A stretch of DNA of 64,000 nucleotides from Bacteroidota bacterium (GTDB lineage: Bacteria > Bacteroidota > Bacteroidia > Cytophagales > Cyclobacteriaceae): contig JAQCLE010000003.1 in assembly GCA_027592755.1 (NCBI GenBank), positions 1 to 64,000 on the forward strand, given 5' to 3'. This document shows, in pieces, positions 8,344 through 16,890 of this stretch. Position 1 is the first letter of the stretch, and each line of letters opens with the position of its first letter. Made by a program: the position numbers and the translations under genes. The notes below the pieces were generated by a model, which made no database searches, was not told the origin of the DNA, and saw nothing but the letters and a program-made list of their open reading frames with translations.

Positions 8344-10098
8344 ATGTTAAGGACACATACTTGTGGTGAACTAAGAAAGCAAAATACTGGCGAAGAAGTA
8401 ACAGTCAGCGGATGGGTGCAACGCCTCCGGGATAAGGGAGGCATGGTGTGGATAGATATTAGGGATAGATATGGAATCACCCAATTGATGTTCGAGGAAG
8501 GTGTTTGTGAGCCTGCCGTAATGGAAGCTGCAAAAAAAGTAGGCCGGGAGGATGTTATAAGTGCCTCGGGGAAGGTCGTCGATCGCATCTCAAAAAATGA
8601 CAAAATCCTAACAGGAGAAGTTGAAATCCGGGTAAGGCAATTAACCACACTTAACAAATCAAAGCTACCCCCTTTTCTTATTGAAGATGAAACAGACGGA
8701 GGTGAAGAACTCCGGATGAAGTACCGATACCTCGACTTAAGGCGAAATCCGGTAAGGAAGAACCTTGAGTTTAGGCATAAAATGATGCAGCAAACTAGAA
8801 CATTCCTTGACAGCAAAGGTTTTATTGAGATAGAAACACCTGTCTTAATCAAATCCACACCCGAGGGCGCCCGAGATTTTGTGGTGCCATCGAGAATGAG
8901 CCCTGGAGAATTTTATGCTTTGCCACAATCTCCACAAACTTTTAAGCAGTTGCTCATGGTAGCTGGTTTTGATAAATATTTTCAATTGGTGAAATGCTTT
9001 CGGGACGAAGACCTAAGGGCCGACCGTCAACCGGAATTCACGCAAATTGACTGTGAAATGTCATTCATCTCCAGGCAGGACATTATTGAGACATTTGAAT
9101 CATTAACGCGGCATCTATTCAAAACAATGCTGAATCTGGAAGTTGATCCTTTTCCTGTGATGAGTTATGGGGAAGCAATCTCAAATTATGGTTCCGATAA
9201 GCCGGATACACGATTTGGGATGACGTTTGTTGAACTTAATAAAGTTGCTCAGGGTAAAGGTTTTAATGTTTTCGATCAGGCCGAATTAGTTGTGGGCATC
9301 AACGCGGTTGGTTGTTCTGAGTATACCCGCAAACAGCTGGATGAGCTGACAGATTTTGTGAGAAAACCCCAAATAGGAGCAAAGGGGATGGTTTATGTCA
9401 AGTGCAATGGAGATGGCACATTTAAATCCTCAGTCGACAAGTTTTACAGCCAGGAAGATTTAAAACAATGGAGTAATGCTTTTGGAAGTAATCCAGGTGA
9501 TTTATTACTGATCCTATCAGGTGAAGGCGGTTCGACTAGAAAAGCAATGAATGAATTGCGATTGCACATGGCCACTCTTTTGGAGTTAAGAAAAAAGGGT
9601 GATTTTAAACCGCTCTGGATAGTGGATTTTCCACTTTTAGAATGGGATGAGGAAACGCAGCGATTTCATGCCATGCACCATCCTTTTACGTCCCCGAACC
9701 CGGAGGATATGCACTTGCTCGAATCCGATCCAGGAAATGTCAGAGCGAATGCTTATGATCTGGTGATTAACGGTGTAGAAATCGGTGGAGGATCGATAAG
9801 AATTCATGACCGCGGTATTCAACAACAGATGTTTAAGGCATTAGGTTTCACAGATGAAGAAGCAAAAGCGCAGTTTGGCTTTTTAATGGATGCTTTTGAA
9901 TACGGCGCTCCACCCCATGGTGGTATCGCATTTGGTTTTGACAGGATCTGTGCTGTCTTCTCTGGACAGGAATCTATTCGGGATTTTATTGCATTCCCAA
10001 AGAATACTTCGGGCAGAGACGTGATGATTGATACGCCTTCAAAGATTTCAGTTGATCAAATGAAGGAACTTTCGATCAAACTTGACTTGAAACAGTAA
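8344..10098 (+). CDS. aspS: Aspartyl-tRNA synthetase
   Basis: A 584-residue bacterial-type class II synthetase that charges tRNA-Asp. Layout: N-terminal OB-fold anticodon-binding domain (about 1-110), catalytic core with motif 2 [16 protein letters not shown] (219-234), a GAD insertion (about 300-420), and motif 3 ending in GFDR (531-534). Family length is about 580-590, so it is complete. The perfect TAnnTTTG promoter just upstream supports the ATG at 8344. Whether it is discriminating or non-discriminating (also charging tRNA-Asn) cannot be judged here. Confidence 0.97.
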   Translation: MLRTHTCGELRKQNTGEEVTVSGWVQRLRDKGGMVWIDIRDRYGITQLMFEEGVCEPAVMEAAKKVGREDVISASGKVVDRISKNDKILTGEVEIRVRQLTTLNKSKLPPFLIEDETDGGEELRMKYRYLDLRRNPVRKNLEFRHKMMQQTRTFLDSKGFIEIETPVLIKSTPEGARDFVVPSRMSPGEFYALPQSPQTFKQLLMVAGFDKYFQLVKCFRDEDLRADRQPEFTQIDCEMSFISRQDIIETFESLTRHLFKTMLNLEVDPFPVMSYGEAISNYGSDKPDTRFGMTFVELNKVAQGKGFNVFDQAELVVGINAVGCSEYTRKQLDELTDFVRKPQIGAKGMVYVKCNGDGTFKSSVDKFYSQEDLKQWSNAFGSNPGDLLLILSGEGGSTRKAMNELRLHMATLLELRKKGDFKPLWIVDFPLLEWDEETQRFHAMHHPFTSPNPEDMHLLESDPGNVRANAYDLVINGVEIGGGSIRIHDRGIQQQMFKALGFTDEEAKAQFGFLMDAFEYGAPPHGGIAFGFDRICAVFSGQESIRDFIAFPKNTSGRDVMIDTPSKISVDQMKELSIKLDLKQ

Positions 10099-10149
10099 GA
10101 CTTAAGTAAGAAAATCTTTTGTCTTTCATCTTTATACTTTTATCTGCCT

Positions 10150-10158
10150 TATTTTTGC
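10150..10158 (+). promoter_or_regulatory. -7 element upstream of tRNA-Leu
   Basis: TATTTTTGC matches TAnnTTTGY exactly, with its end 14 bases before the tRNA. A TTTC at 10124-10127 is a possible weak -33 at 22-base spacing; the only perfect TTTG (10118-10121) is too far away. Confidence 0.4.
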
Positions 10159-10172
10159 CGTCCCTTTTAAAA

Positions 10173-10256
10173 GCGCATGTGGTGAAATTGGTATACACGC
10201 CAGCTTGAGGGGCTGGTGGGCGCAAGCCCGTGGAGGTTCGAGTCCTCTCATGCGCA
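10173..10256 (+). tRNA. tRNA-Leu (anticodon GAG)
   Basis: An 84-base class II tRNA. The acceptor arms GCGCATG and CATGCGC pair fully. The anticodon stem CCAGC/GCTGG encloses the loop TTGAGGG, giving anticodon GAG for CUC/CUU codons. A long variable arm (TGGGCGCAAGCCCG region) and the T-arm GGTTCGAGTCC are present. CCA is not encoded. Confidence 0.95.
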
Positions 10257-10323
10257 CTTTTTGCTTTTCCTTCTTCTCAATGATTGTAATTGAAAAAGAA
10301 CTCCCCTATCATTAACTTAATGT

Positions 10324-10658
10324 TGTGGAACCTCCACTTTACCTTATTCAAACTCAACAAAATCAATTCAAGATATTGCTTCAGAGCTGAATGTAGATGC
10401 TTTAATTGAAGCTTCAATTCTCAGTGCAGGCACAATACCCTTGCTGAGATCAGTAACGCCACATTTGTTCCTCCAAGTACAATCCTGATACTAAACACTT
10501 TAGCAGGTAACAAAGATAAATCACTTGATTGGTTAGAAAATTTATATCTAAGAAGAGATCCTAATTTACCCTATTGGGCCATAAGGGGGCCACTAACAAA
10601 TGAGCTCTAGGATGAGCCTCGTTATATTGAAATAATGAAACGAATCAATCTCCGATAA
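10324..10658 (+). pseudogene. Remnant of an adenylate-cyclase-type TPR protein
   Basis: Two fragments of one gene family are fused. The first (from 10324) reads SNSTKSIQDIASELNVDALI followed by EASILSAG, the conserved segment of cyclase- or kinase-linked TPR proteins that precedes the TPR array. The second reads LENLYLRRDPNLPYW, then an in-frame TAG at 10608-10610, then DEPRYIEIMKRINLR and a TAA at 10656-10658, which is how these proteins end. The catalytic/DNA-binding N-terminus and all TPR repeats are missing. It fills the gap between tRNA-Leu and crcB and is certainly non-functional as a protein. Confidence 0.65.
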
Positions 10659-10713
10659 GATTTAATATTATTTAGGACTGCGCTCGAGAAGATTAATTCT
10701 TGGATTAATACGG

Positions 10714-11094
10714 TTAGGACAAGCTTCTGGCAGCCAAAGTACCCAGCCAGGTAAAGAGCAGGCCAACAAAAACACTTAATGCGATATAGGCTATTGAGAG
10801 AATGATTTTTGAACTATTTAGCAAATTAATACTCTCATAAGCAAAGGTAGAAAAGGTGGTAAAGGCACCACAAAAACCCGTTGCGAAAAACCAGACCAAT
10901 GGTTGCGAAAGGTCATTGCCAGCAACAACGTATCCAAGAATCAATCCGATCAGAAAGCAGCCTATCATGTTCGCTGCGAATGTCCCCCAGGGATAATCAG
11001 ATCCTCCATTACGAAAGAAATAATTGTAAATAAGAAAGCGACAAATGCTGCCCAAAAACCCTCCGAAACCAACAAATAACAGCATCCGAATCAT
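10714..11094 (-). CDS. crcB: Fluoride ion channel CrcB/Fluc
   Basis: A 126-residue four-helix membrane protein that exports fluoride as a dual-topology dimer. Family motifs are GGFLGSICR (Arg19), the pore asparagine in GTFAANMIGCF (Asn42) and TGFCGAFTTFSTF (72-84) with the phenylalanine box and the central sodium-site region. It is a single-gene unit. I looked for a fluoride riboswitch in the 180 bases upstream and saw none. Confidence 0.93.
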   Translation of the reverse strand: MIRMLLFVGFGGFLGSICRFLIYNYFFRNGGSDYPWGTFAANMIGCFLIGLILGYVVAGNDLSQPLVWFFATGFCGAFTTFSTFAYESINLLNSSKIILSIAYIALSVFVGLLFTWLGTLAARSLS

Positions 11095-11219
11095 AATTGA
11101 CTACTCTATTTTCTTTAAAGTGATTGTTCCAACTTCTGAAGTATCATCCTACTCCAGTTTGGTATAAAATTAAACATCCAATTGATAACATCATTTGTTG
11201 CTATAAATTTCAGGATGTT

Positions 11220-11252
11220 ATTGTCTTCAATAAGTCGAATACTATACATTTG
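11220..11252 (+). promoter_or_regulatory. Promoter of the 1-Cys peroxiredoxin gene
   Basis: TACATTTG at 11245-11252 fits TAnnTTTG, and ATTG at 11220-11223 is a near-match -33 element at 21-base spacing. Initiation would fall near 11258, 20 bases before the ATG. Confidence 0.42.
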
Positions 11253-11277
11253 AATTTTACTTTAAAACATAAATAAG

Positions 11278-11913
11278 ATGAGCTTAAGATTAATGGATAC
11301 GACTCCTGATTTCACTGCTGAAACGACTGAAGGAACAATCCAGTTTCATGAGTGGTTGGGGAGCAGTTGGGGGATTTTATTCTCCCACCCGGCAGATTAT
11401 ACACCTGTTTGCACAACTGAGTTGGGAACTGCCTCAAAGTACAAAGAACAGTTTGACGCAAGGAATGTTAAAATGATCGCTGTAAGTGTTGATCCCCTTG
11501 ATAGCCATAATGGCTGGATCAGCGACATCAATGAAACACAGAATACGACTGTGAATCTTCCGATTATTGCTGACGCCGACAGGAATGTGGCGACGCTTTA
11601 CGATATGATTCATCCAAATGCGAATGATGCGATGACGGTTCGTTCGGTTTTCATAATTGATCCGGCAAAAAAGATCAGGTTGATGTTAACTTACCCCGCG
11701 AGTTGTGGTCGTAATTTTGACGAGATCCTGCGTACGGTTGACTCACTTCAACTTACCTCAAAATACAGTGTAGCTACTCCAGCCAACTGGAAAGATGGTG
11801 ATAATGTGATTATCGCTCCGGCTGTTTCTGATAAGGATGCTGATGACAAATTCCCAAAGGGTTATCAGAAGGTAAAGCCCTACCTGAGGATAACACCTCA
11901 ACCCAATAAATAA
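11278..11913 (+). CDS. 1-Cys peroxiredoxin (Prx6-like)
   Basis: A 211-residue thiol peroxidase of the Prx6 class. The peroxidatic cysteine is Cys45 in HPADYTPVCTTELG. The long C-terminal arm with TYPASCGRNFDEILR and TPANWKDGD is diagnostic of Prx6 proteins; no canonical resolving-cysteine pattern is seen, although Cys in YPASCGRN is conserved in many bacterial members. It reduces hydrogen peroxide and organic hydroperoxides in the cytosol. It is a single-gene unit that converges on the TonB-dependent receptor gene. Confidence 0.95.
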   Translation: MSLRLMDTTPDFTAETTEGTIQFHEWLGSSWGILFSHPADYTPVCTTELGTASKYKEQFDARNVKMIAVSVDPLDSHNGWISDINETQNTTVNLPIIADADRNVATLYDMIHPNANDAMTVRSVFIIDPAKKIRLMLTYPASCGRNFDEILRTVDSLQLTSKYSVATPANWKDGDNVIIAPAVSDKDADDKFPKGYQKVKPYLRITPQPNK

Positions 11914-11922
11914 TTGTTTGCT

Positions 11923-11950
11923 TCAGGGTGGGCCTAAAATCTCACCCTGA
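11923..11950. terminator. Inverted repeat between convergent genes
   Basis: TCAGGGTG (11923-11930) and CACCCTGA (11943-11950) form an 8-bp stem with a 12-base loop, between the peroxiredoxin stop and the last codons of the receptor gene. There is no T-tract on either strand, so it is only a candidate bidirectional terminator. Confidence 0.4.
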
Positions 11951-14009
11951 GCATTCCATAAAAATTCCTTGGAGGCTGAACCCGATAACCGGGCCCATCC
12001 ACAACTCCATCAAAATTGAAATCTACCGGGCTGCCATCAGTAAAGTACATCTCATCCAGAATATTATTGATAATGAATGATAATGTTACTTTTTCAGAAA
12101 CATCAAAATTTACCCTTGAATCAAGTACAAAGAAATCAGGAAGTTTAAAGTCGGAATCATTAGACAATTCCATGTAGGAATGATCCACATAACGACCGGA
12201 TAAATTGATTGACCATCTTGGGGAAGGTTTAAAGACTAAAGAAGGGGAAATAATCCACTTTGGTGAAAAAATGTGTTCAACATTATCAATTGCCTCACTG
12301 TTCGCATTTAAGAAATGGTTCACTTTGGTCGATAAGTAACTTGCGGTAAGCATAATGTCAAACTTTGCATCGAACTTCCAGCCGATAATGGTCTCCAGGC
12401 CGCTTCTTCTGCTTCTATCGACATTTTGTCGCAGCGGTATATAAGATGTTGCGGCTAAAGCCCCCACCAATGAAATCTCGTTTTCGAAGGTCATGTGGAA
12501 GTAATTAACCGTTAAATCTAGCTTTTCGCTACCGAATCGATACCCAACTTCTAAGTCATTAACATATTCTTCTTTGACAACATCTGGATCAATGGCTGAG
12601 AAGTAGTTGTAATCATAAATACCTGACCCATCACCCTGGAGGATATCCGTTCGTGTGGGTTCTCGCCCCGATCGGCCAAATGAAGCGTATGCGTTTGATC
12701 TTTTACCCATTGAATAATTAACACCAATCTTCGGATTGACAAAAACCCATTGGCGGGAAGAAGAATTCTGTCCTGACAGGTCAAGTAAACTTTGGCCCTT
12801 AAATCCGAGACTTACATACCTCATTTGTATATCTCCATAGATATGAAATGAACCAACATTATAGCTCACTTTTGTAAAAACACTGATTTCCTCTTTGTCT
12901 GTTTTGTCCTCATAATCGGGCTGTGCGGAATTAGGTGCCAGGCTATTAAAATTTTCCCGGCGGAATAAATATCCGTGTACACCAGCAGTAAAATCGACGG
13001 TGTAATTGTCATAATTCACATCCGAAAAGAACCCGTAATGGTTGTTATTCAATCCAAACAATAGCTGAGTCATATTGTCAATTCCGAATGGGAAAACACC
13101 TCGTGCCCCTCCATAATACAACATCGAATTGGATGTCCAATCCGGGTTCAGGATTCTGGAATACTGTAATTGAATGAGTTCCTGCTCAAAGTCATCTGTA
13201 TCGTTAGGATGGTTATAATTGGTTTTGGGATTCTTTTGGATATCAGTTAGCCACACCGGGAGGTAAGATTGATCATTTTGCGTTTTGCCCGCAAATGCGG
13301 TAATTTTTATAACATCCTTCTTTCCGAGGTACCCACCAGAAAAAAAGTACGAATAAGAGTCGGAGCCCGAATGATTCTTATAGCCATCTGATGTCGTTCT
13401 TGTGAACCTTGAATAGAGAGCAAGATCATTTTTCAACCTCCCCGTATTCACTTCTCCAGAAATTCGTAATGTTTTAAAAGAACCAGCAACTAACTGTAGC
13501 TCCGCGGATGGTTCATCTTTGTTTAACCGGGTCGATTCAAAATTTACGGATCCACCATAAGAGGCAACACCATTGGAACTGGTGCCCACACCCCTCTGCA
13601 CCTGGATGGATTCAACGCTGTTGGCAAAGTCAGAGAAATTAGAGAAAAAGACCCCCTGGTCAATCATATCGTTTAAGGGAACTCCGTTTAGCGTAACATT
13701 AATTCTCGTCTGATCAATACCCCGCAACCGGAACTGATTGTAATTTCCAATGGTGGAACCCGCGTCTGAAAAAGTGATAATTGAAGGGGTTAACCGCTCA
13801 AGAATTACGGATGCATCCTGTCCGGAATAAATGCTTTCAATCTTTTTTACATCGATCGTAGTCTGAGTCACCGGGTCATATTCACCTGCCCTGATTCCTT
13901 TTATAACTAACTCTTCAAGCTCCCTCGTTTGAATAGTGTCCGCAACGTTTTGTGCGAAACCAATCACTGGTTGAATGATTATCAGCAACGAAATGCTAAA
14001 AGTTTTCAA
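11934..14009 (-). CDS. TonB-dependent outer-membrane receptor (probable thiamine receptor)
   Basis: A 691-residue receptor with signal peptide (to about residue 20, GFAQ), plug domain (about 40-160, with FRLRGIDQTRINVTLNGVPL) and a 22-strand-type barrel ending in a terminal Phe (MLRVRF). It has no N-terminal carboxypeptidase-like extension, so it is not of the SusC type. A TPP riboswitch sits directly upstream, which in Bacteroidota marks receptors for thiamine or its derivatives; the substrate is therefore an inference from regulation. It would take energy from TonB-ExbBD, which are not in the window. Confidence 0.9.
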   Translation of the reverse strand: MKTFSISLLIIIQPVIGFAQNVADTIQTRELEELVIKGIRAGEYDPVTQTTIDVKKIESIYSGQDASVILERLTPSIITFSDAGSTIGNYNQFRLRGIDQTRINVTLNGVPLNDMIDQGVFFSNFSDFANSVESIQVQRGVGTSSNGVASYGGSVNFESTRLNKDEPSAELQLVAGSFKTLRISGEVNTGRLKNDLALYSRFTRTTSDGYKNHSGSDSYSYFFSGGYLGKKDVIKITAFAGKTQNDQSYLPVWLTDIQKNPKTNYNHPNDTDDFEQELIQLQYSRILNPDWTSNSMLYYGGARGVFPFGIDNMTQLLFGLNNNHYGFFSDVNYDNYTVDFTAGVHGYLFRRENFNSLAPNSAQPDYEDKTDKEEISVFTKVSYNVGSFHIYGDIQMRYVSLGFKGQSLLDLSGQNSSSRQWVFVNPKIGVNYSMGKRSNAYASFGRSGREPTRTDILQGDGSGIYDYNYFSAIDPDVVKEEYVNDLEVGYRFGSEKLDLTVNYFHMTFENEISLVGALAATSYIPLRQNVDRSRRSGLETIIGWKFDAKFDIMLTASYLSTKVNHFLNANSEAIDNVEHIFSPKWIISPSLVFKPSPRWSINLSGRYVDHSYMELSNDSDFKLPDFFVLDSRVNFDVSEKVTLSFIINNILDEMYFTDGSPVDFNFDGVVDGPGYRVQPPRNFYGMLRVRF

Positions 14010-14040
14010 TACCTTAAGTTTTAGTTCAACAAAATAAAAG

Positions 14041-14172
14041 ATAAAGGGGAACTTCTGCTTTCCTTGTTTTGCTGCCTATCTTCCCTGCGCCGGCATTACC
14101 CGGATCAGGTTCAACGGGTATAATCTCAGCCTGTTTTTACTCCCAATTAAATTGGGAAAGGCACCCCTTTAT
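14041..14172 (-). promoter_or_regulatory. TPP riboswitch (THI element) and expression platform
   Basis: On the minus strand the aptamer core runs from about 14169 down to 14078: GGGGTGC, then CTGAGA, then ACCCGTTGAACCTGATC, GGGTAATGCCGGCGCAGGGA, all canonical conserved blocks. The receptor ATG at 14009 follows after about 70 bases. The 9-base sequence ATAAAGGGG at the 5' edge of the aptamer (plus strand CCCCTTTAT, 14164-14172) is perfectly complementary to CCCCTTTAT in the platform RNA (plus strand ATAAAGGGG, 14041-14049). This could be the switching helix. TPP binding is expected to lower expression of the receptor. Confidence 0.92.
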
Positions 14173-14192
14173 TTAAATCAAAATTACTTGTG

Positions 14193-14714
14193 TCAACTCC
14201 GGATTCCAAATTCTCTCAATGCCGTGAGGGAATTATGCAGCCTTGCATCACCAGTGCCCTTTATAATGCAATAAGGTAACTTTCTCTGCTCAAGGAATTG
14301 CAGGTAAACCTCAAAAAGTTCGGTAAGCTCATCCGGATGCTCGCGTAAGGGGTCGTTCTCCCATGTCAAATCAGGATAAGTGAGCAGGTGTACGTCATAT
14401 GATCTTATAGAAGACATTTTCTTTATTAAAGAATTTATCCGGTTATACTTAAAATATCCCCACACCTCAATTTCCAAAAGATTAGTGTCACATATTAAGA
14501 TTTTGGGATGTCCTTCCAGTGCACTCTCTTCAAGTGTGAGCTGTCCCTTGGCAATATTTATCAGATCCGACTCTAAATATTTGCTGCCATGAGCAGAGAG
14601 ATACTGCCTGGCATATTCATAAACGACCGGTGCCTTTAATACACTTGAGAGTGCCTTTGCAAGGGTAGTTTTGCCAGTGGATTCGGGGCCTACTATGGCA
14701 ATTTTAGTTGTCAT
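14193..14714 (-). CDS. NadR-like P-loop nucleoside/vitamin kinase
   Basis: A 173-residue AAA_28-type protein corresponding to the kinase domain of NadR (ribosylnicotinamide kinase), without the adenylyltransferase or HTH domains. The Walker A motif is GPESTGKTT (9-17); DTNLLEIEVW resembles the substrate-side Walker B region. It overlaps the PnuC-like gene by 4 bases, so the pair is translationally coupled: importer plus trapping kinase. The substrate could be nicotinamide riboside, but the nearby thiamine-regulated receptor makes a thiamine kinase role possible. Confidence 0.85.
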   Translation of the reverse strand: MTTKIAIVGPESTGKTTLAKALSSVLKAPVVYEYARQYLSAHGSKYLESDLINIAKGQLTLEESALEGHPKILICDTNLLEIEVWGYFKYNRINSLIKKMSSIRSYDVHLLTYPDLTWENDPLREHPDELTELFEVYLQFLEQRKLPYCIIKGTGDARLHNSLTALREFGIRS

Positions 14715-15325
14715 TTTCCCATCGCCTTTTTTCTCCAGCTAATGAGACCCATTATTGCCAGAATAAGAAATATCAGGTACTGAAAACTAAATAAGACCAG
14801 CCCTTTAGAAAAATAGAGTGGAATGGAAATCAAGTTACCGATTATCCAGGCGTACCAGTTTTCTATCTTTTTTTCAGCCAGCAGCCACATGGCCGTAATG
14901 AAAAAGGCTGTTGTCAGGCTGTCCCAAAAAGCAACATCGCTGTCAGTAAATTTCGTCAGACCAAAGAGTAAGATTAGAAATGAACCTCCTCCAAGCACCA
15001 TCATTATAATCCGATCATTCCGATTACAATATCCAACCAATAAAGTCTTCTTTCCATCATTCTTCCTGGTCCAATTGATCCATCCATAAATACTCATGAA
15101 AAAATAATAAACGTTAATCCCCATATCGGCATACAAGCCTACTGTAAGACATACATAAACGGACAACAGCACATTAACAATCCCGGTCGGGAAGACAAGG
15201 ATATTTTCTTGCTTTTCATACCATACACTCACTACTCCGAAGCCAAAAGCGACCACCTCAACCCAGGTGATTTGGTTTAGTCCGGTGTACAGTCCGTCAA
15301 TGAGAAAATTGATCCAATCTGTCAA
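14711..15325 (-). CDS. PnuC-family vitamin transporter (nicotinamide riboside or thiamine)
   Basis: A 204-residue inner-membrane protein with about seven helices and the tryptophan-rich PnuC pattern (VVSVWYEKQENILVFPTG near the N-terminus, YGWINWTRK around 100, NWYAWIIGN near 160). PnuC/PnuT proteins are SWEET-like facilitators whose substrate is trapped by phosphorylation, here plausibly by the coupled kinase. Transcription starts in the 90-base gap divergent from guaB, where I see no riboswitch. PnuT (thiamine) and PnuC (nicotinamide riboside) cannot be separated by eye. Confidence 0.88.
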   Translation of the reverse strand: MTDWINFLIDGLYTGLNQITWVEVVAFGFGVVSVWYEKQENILVFPTGIVNVLLSVYVCLTVGLYADMGINVYYFFMSIYGWINWTRKNDGKKTLLVGYCNRNDRIIMMVLGGGSFLILLFGLTKFTDSDVAFWDSLTTAFFITAMWLLAEKKIENWYAWIIGNLISIPLYFSKGLVLFSFQYLIFLILAIMGLISWRKKAMGK

Positions 15326-15415
15326 GGAGAAAATATTTTAGGTAAATGAAAGTAATCTCAACACGGCATCTTAGCTTTACGCTGCAAATAATACGGTGAA
15401 TTTATTATTTGCAAA

Positions 15416-16888
15416 ATGAGCTTTGACAATTCCAAATTCCTTTTTGAAGCCCTCACATATGATGATGTGCTTCTCCTCCCGGGTTATTCCGAGGTTCTTC
15501 CAAGAGAAACAGACACTTCAACCTTCCTTACCCGAGAGATAAAACTTAATATTCCTTTTACATCAGCTGCTATGGACACCGTCACTGAAACTGACCTTGC
15601 CATAGCCATGGCGCTGGAAGGAGGATTGGGTTTCATTCATAAAAACATGCCGATCGAGGAACAGGCCAAACAGGTAAGAAAGGTAAAGCGTTCTCAAAGT
15701 GGGATGATTCTTGATCCAATCACGCTAGACATTAATTCCAAAGTCGGCGATGCCATGGCCATCATGAAGGAATATAAAATTGGCGGGATTCCTGTTATTG
15801 ATGGTGATCATAAGCTGATCGGAATAGTGACAAACAGGGATCTTCGATTTGAAAAAGATCCACGTAAAGCGGTGGAAGAAGTAATGACTAAAGATCATTT
15901 AATCACGGGCAATCCAGGAATTACGTTAGAAGAAGCAGAGGAAATTTTACAGGAATATAAAATTGAAAAACTACCAATAATTAACAAAAAAGGAAAACTC
16001 AGCGGTTTAATAACGTATAAAGACATCTTGAAAAATAAAGATCGTCCGAATGCGTGTAAAGATGAATTTGGAAGGTTGAGGGTGGGGGCCGCCGTTGGGG
16101 TCACCATCGATATTTTGGATAGAATCGAGCTTTTAATGACGGCAGGAGTAGACGTAATTACCATTGACACTGCCCATGGCCACTCAAAAGGAGTTATCGA
16201 GGCTTGCAAAAAAGTAAAACAAAAATATCCGGATTTACAAGTCGTTGCCGGTAATATCGCAACAGGTGAAGGAGCAATTGCGCTTGCCGAAGCTGGCGTT
16301 GATTGTGTAAAAGTGGGTGTTGGTCCAGGGAGTATTTGTACAACCAGAGTAATTGCAGGTGTTGGGGTTCCACAACTATCAGCGGTATATGAAGCAGCCA
16401 AAGCTCTTAAGAAAATGAAAATTCCGGTTATTGCAGATGGTGGCATTCGTTTCTCCGGAGATGTAGTGAAAGCACTTGCTGCCGGTGCAAATGCCGTTAT
16501 GATTGGTTCGCTTCTTGGTGGAACTGACGAAGCTCCAGGAGAGGTAATTATCTATGAGGGTAGAAAATTTAAGACTTACCGCGGTATGGGTTCAATTGAG
16601 GCTATGGAAGATGGATCCAAAGACAGATACTTCCAGGACGCCGAAGACGACATAACAAAGCTAGTTCCAGAAGGAATAGTTGGACGCGTACCATTTAAAG
16701 GTCTGGTTTCTGAAGTGCTCTACCAATTAACTGGTGGCCTAAAAGCTGGTATGGGATATTGTGGATCAAGTACGATAGAAAAATTGAAAAAGGCTAAATT
16801 CGTGAAAATAACCGGGGCCGGAGTGCGTGAGAGTCACCCACATGATATTCAAATAACCCGAGAGGCTCCCAATTACTCAACAAGATAG
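15416..16888 (+). CDS. guaB: Inosine-5'-monophosphate dehydrogenase
   Basis: A 490-residue enzyme that oxidises IMP to XMP with NAD, the committed step to GMP. The TIM-barrel catalytic domain is interrupted by a tandem CBS (Bateman) module at about 94-205. The catalytic cysteine is Cys308 in GPGSICTTR; the flap motif around YRGMGS and the GGLKAGMGYCG block are present. Length is typical. It ends 2 bases from the convergent pyk gene. Confidence 0.97.
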   Translation: MSFDNSKFLFEALTYDDVLLLPGYSEVLPRETDTSTFLTREIKLNIPFTSAAMDTVTETDLAIAMALEGGLGFIHKNMPIEEQAKQVRKVKRSQSGMILDPITLDINSKVGDAMAIMKEYKIGGIPVIDGDHKLIGIVTNRDLRFEKDPRKAVEEVMTKDHLITGNPGITLEEAEEILQEYKIEKLPIINKKGKLSGLITYKDILKNKDRPNACKDEFGRLRVGAAVGVTIDILDRIELLMTAGVDVITIDTAHGHSKGVIEACKKVKQKYPDLQVVAGNIATGEGAIALAEAGVDCVKVGVGPGSICTTRVIAGVGVPQLSAVYEAAKALKKMKIPVIADGGIRFSGDVVKALAAGANAVMIGSLLGGTDEAPGEVIIYEGRKFKTYRGMGSIEAMEDGSKDRYFQDAEDDITKLVPEGIVGRVPFKGLVSEVLYQLTGGLKAGMGYCGSSTIEKLKKAKFVKITGAGVRESHPHDIQITREAPNYSTR

Positions 16889-16890
16889 GT

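Noticed and set aside
11095-11277. Possible fluoride riboswitch upstream of crcB
   Set aside because: The conserved aptamer pattern of fluoride riboswitches is not present on the minus strand in this interval.
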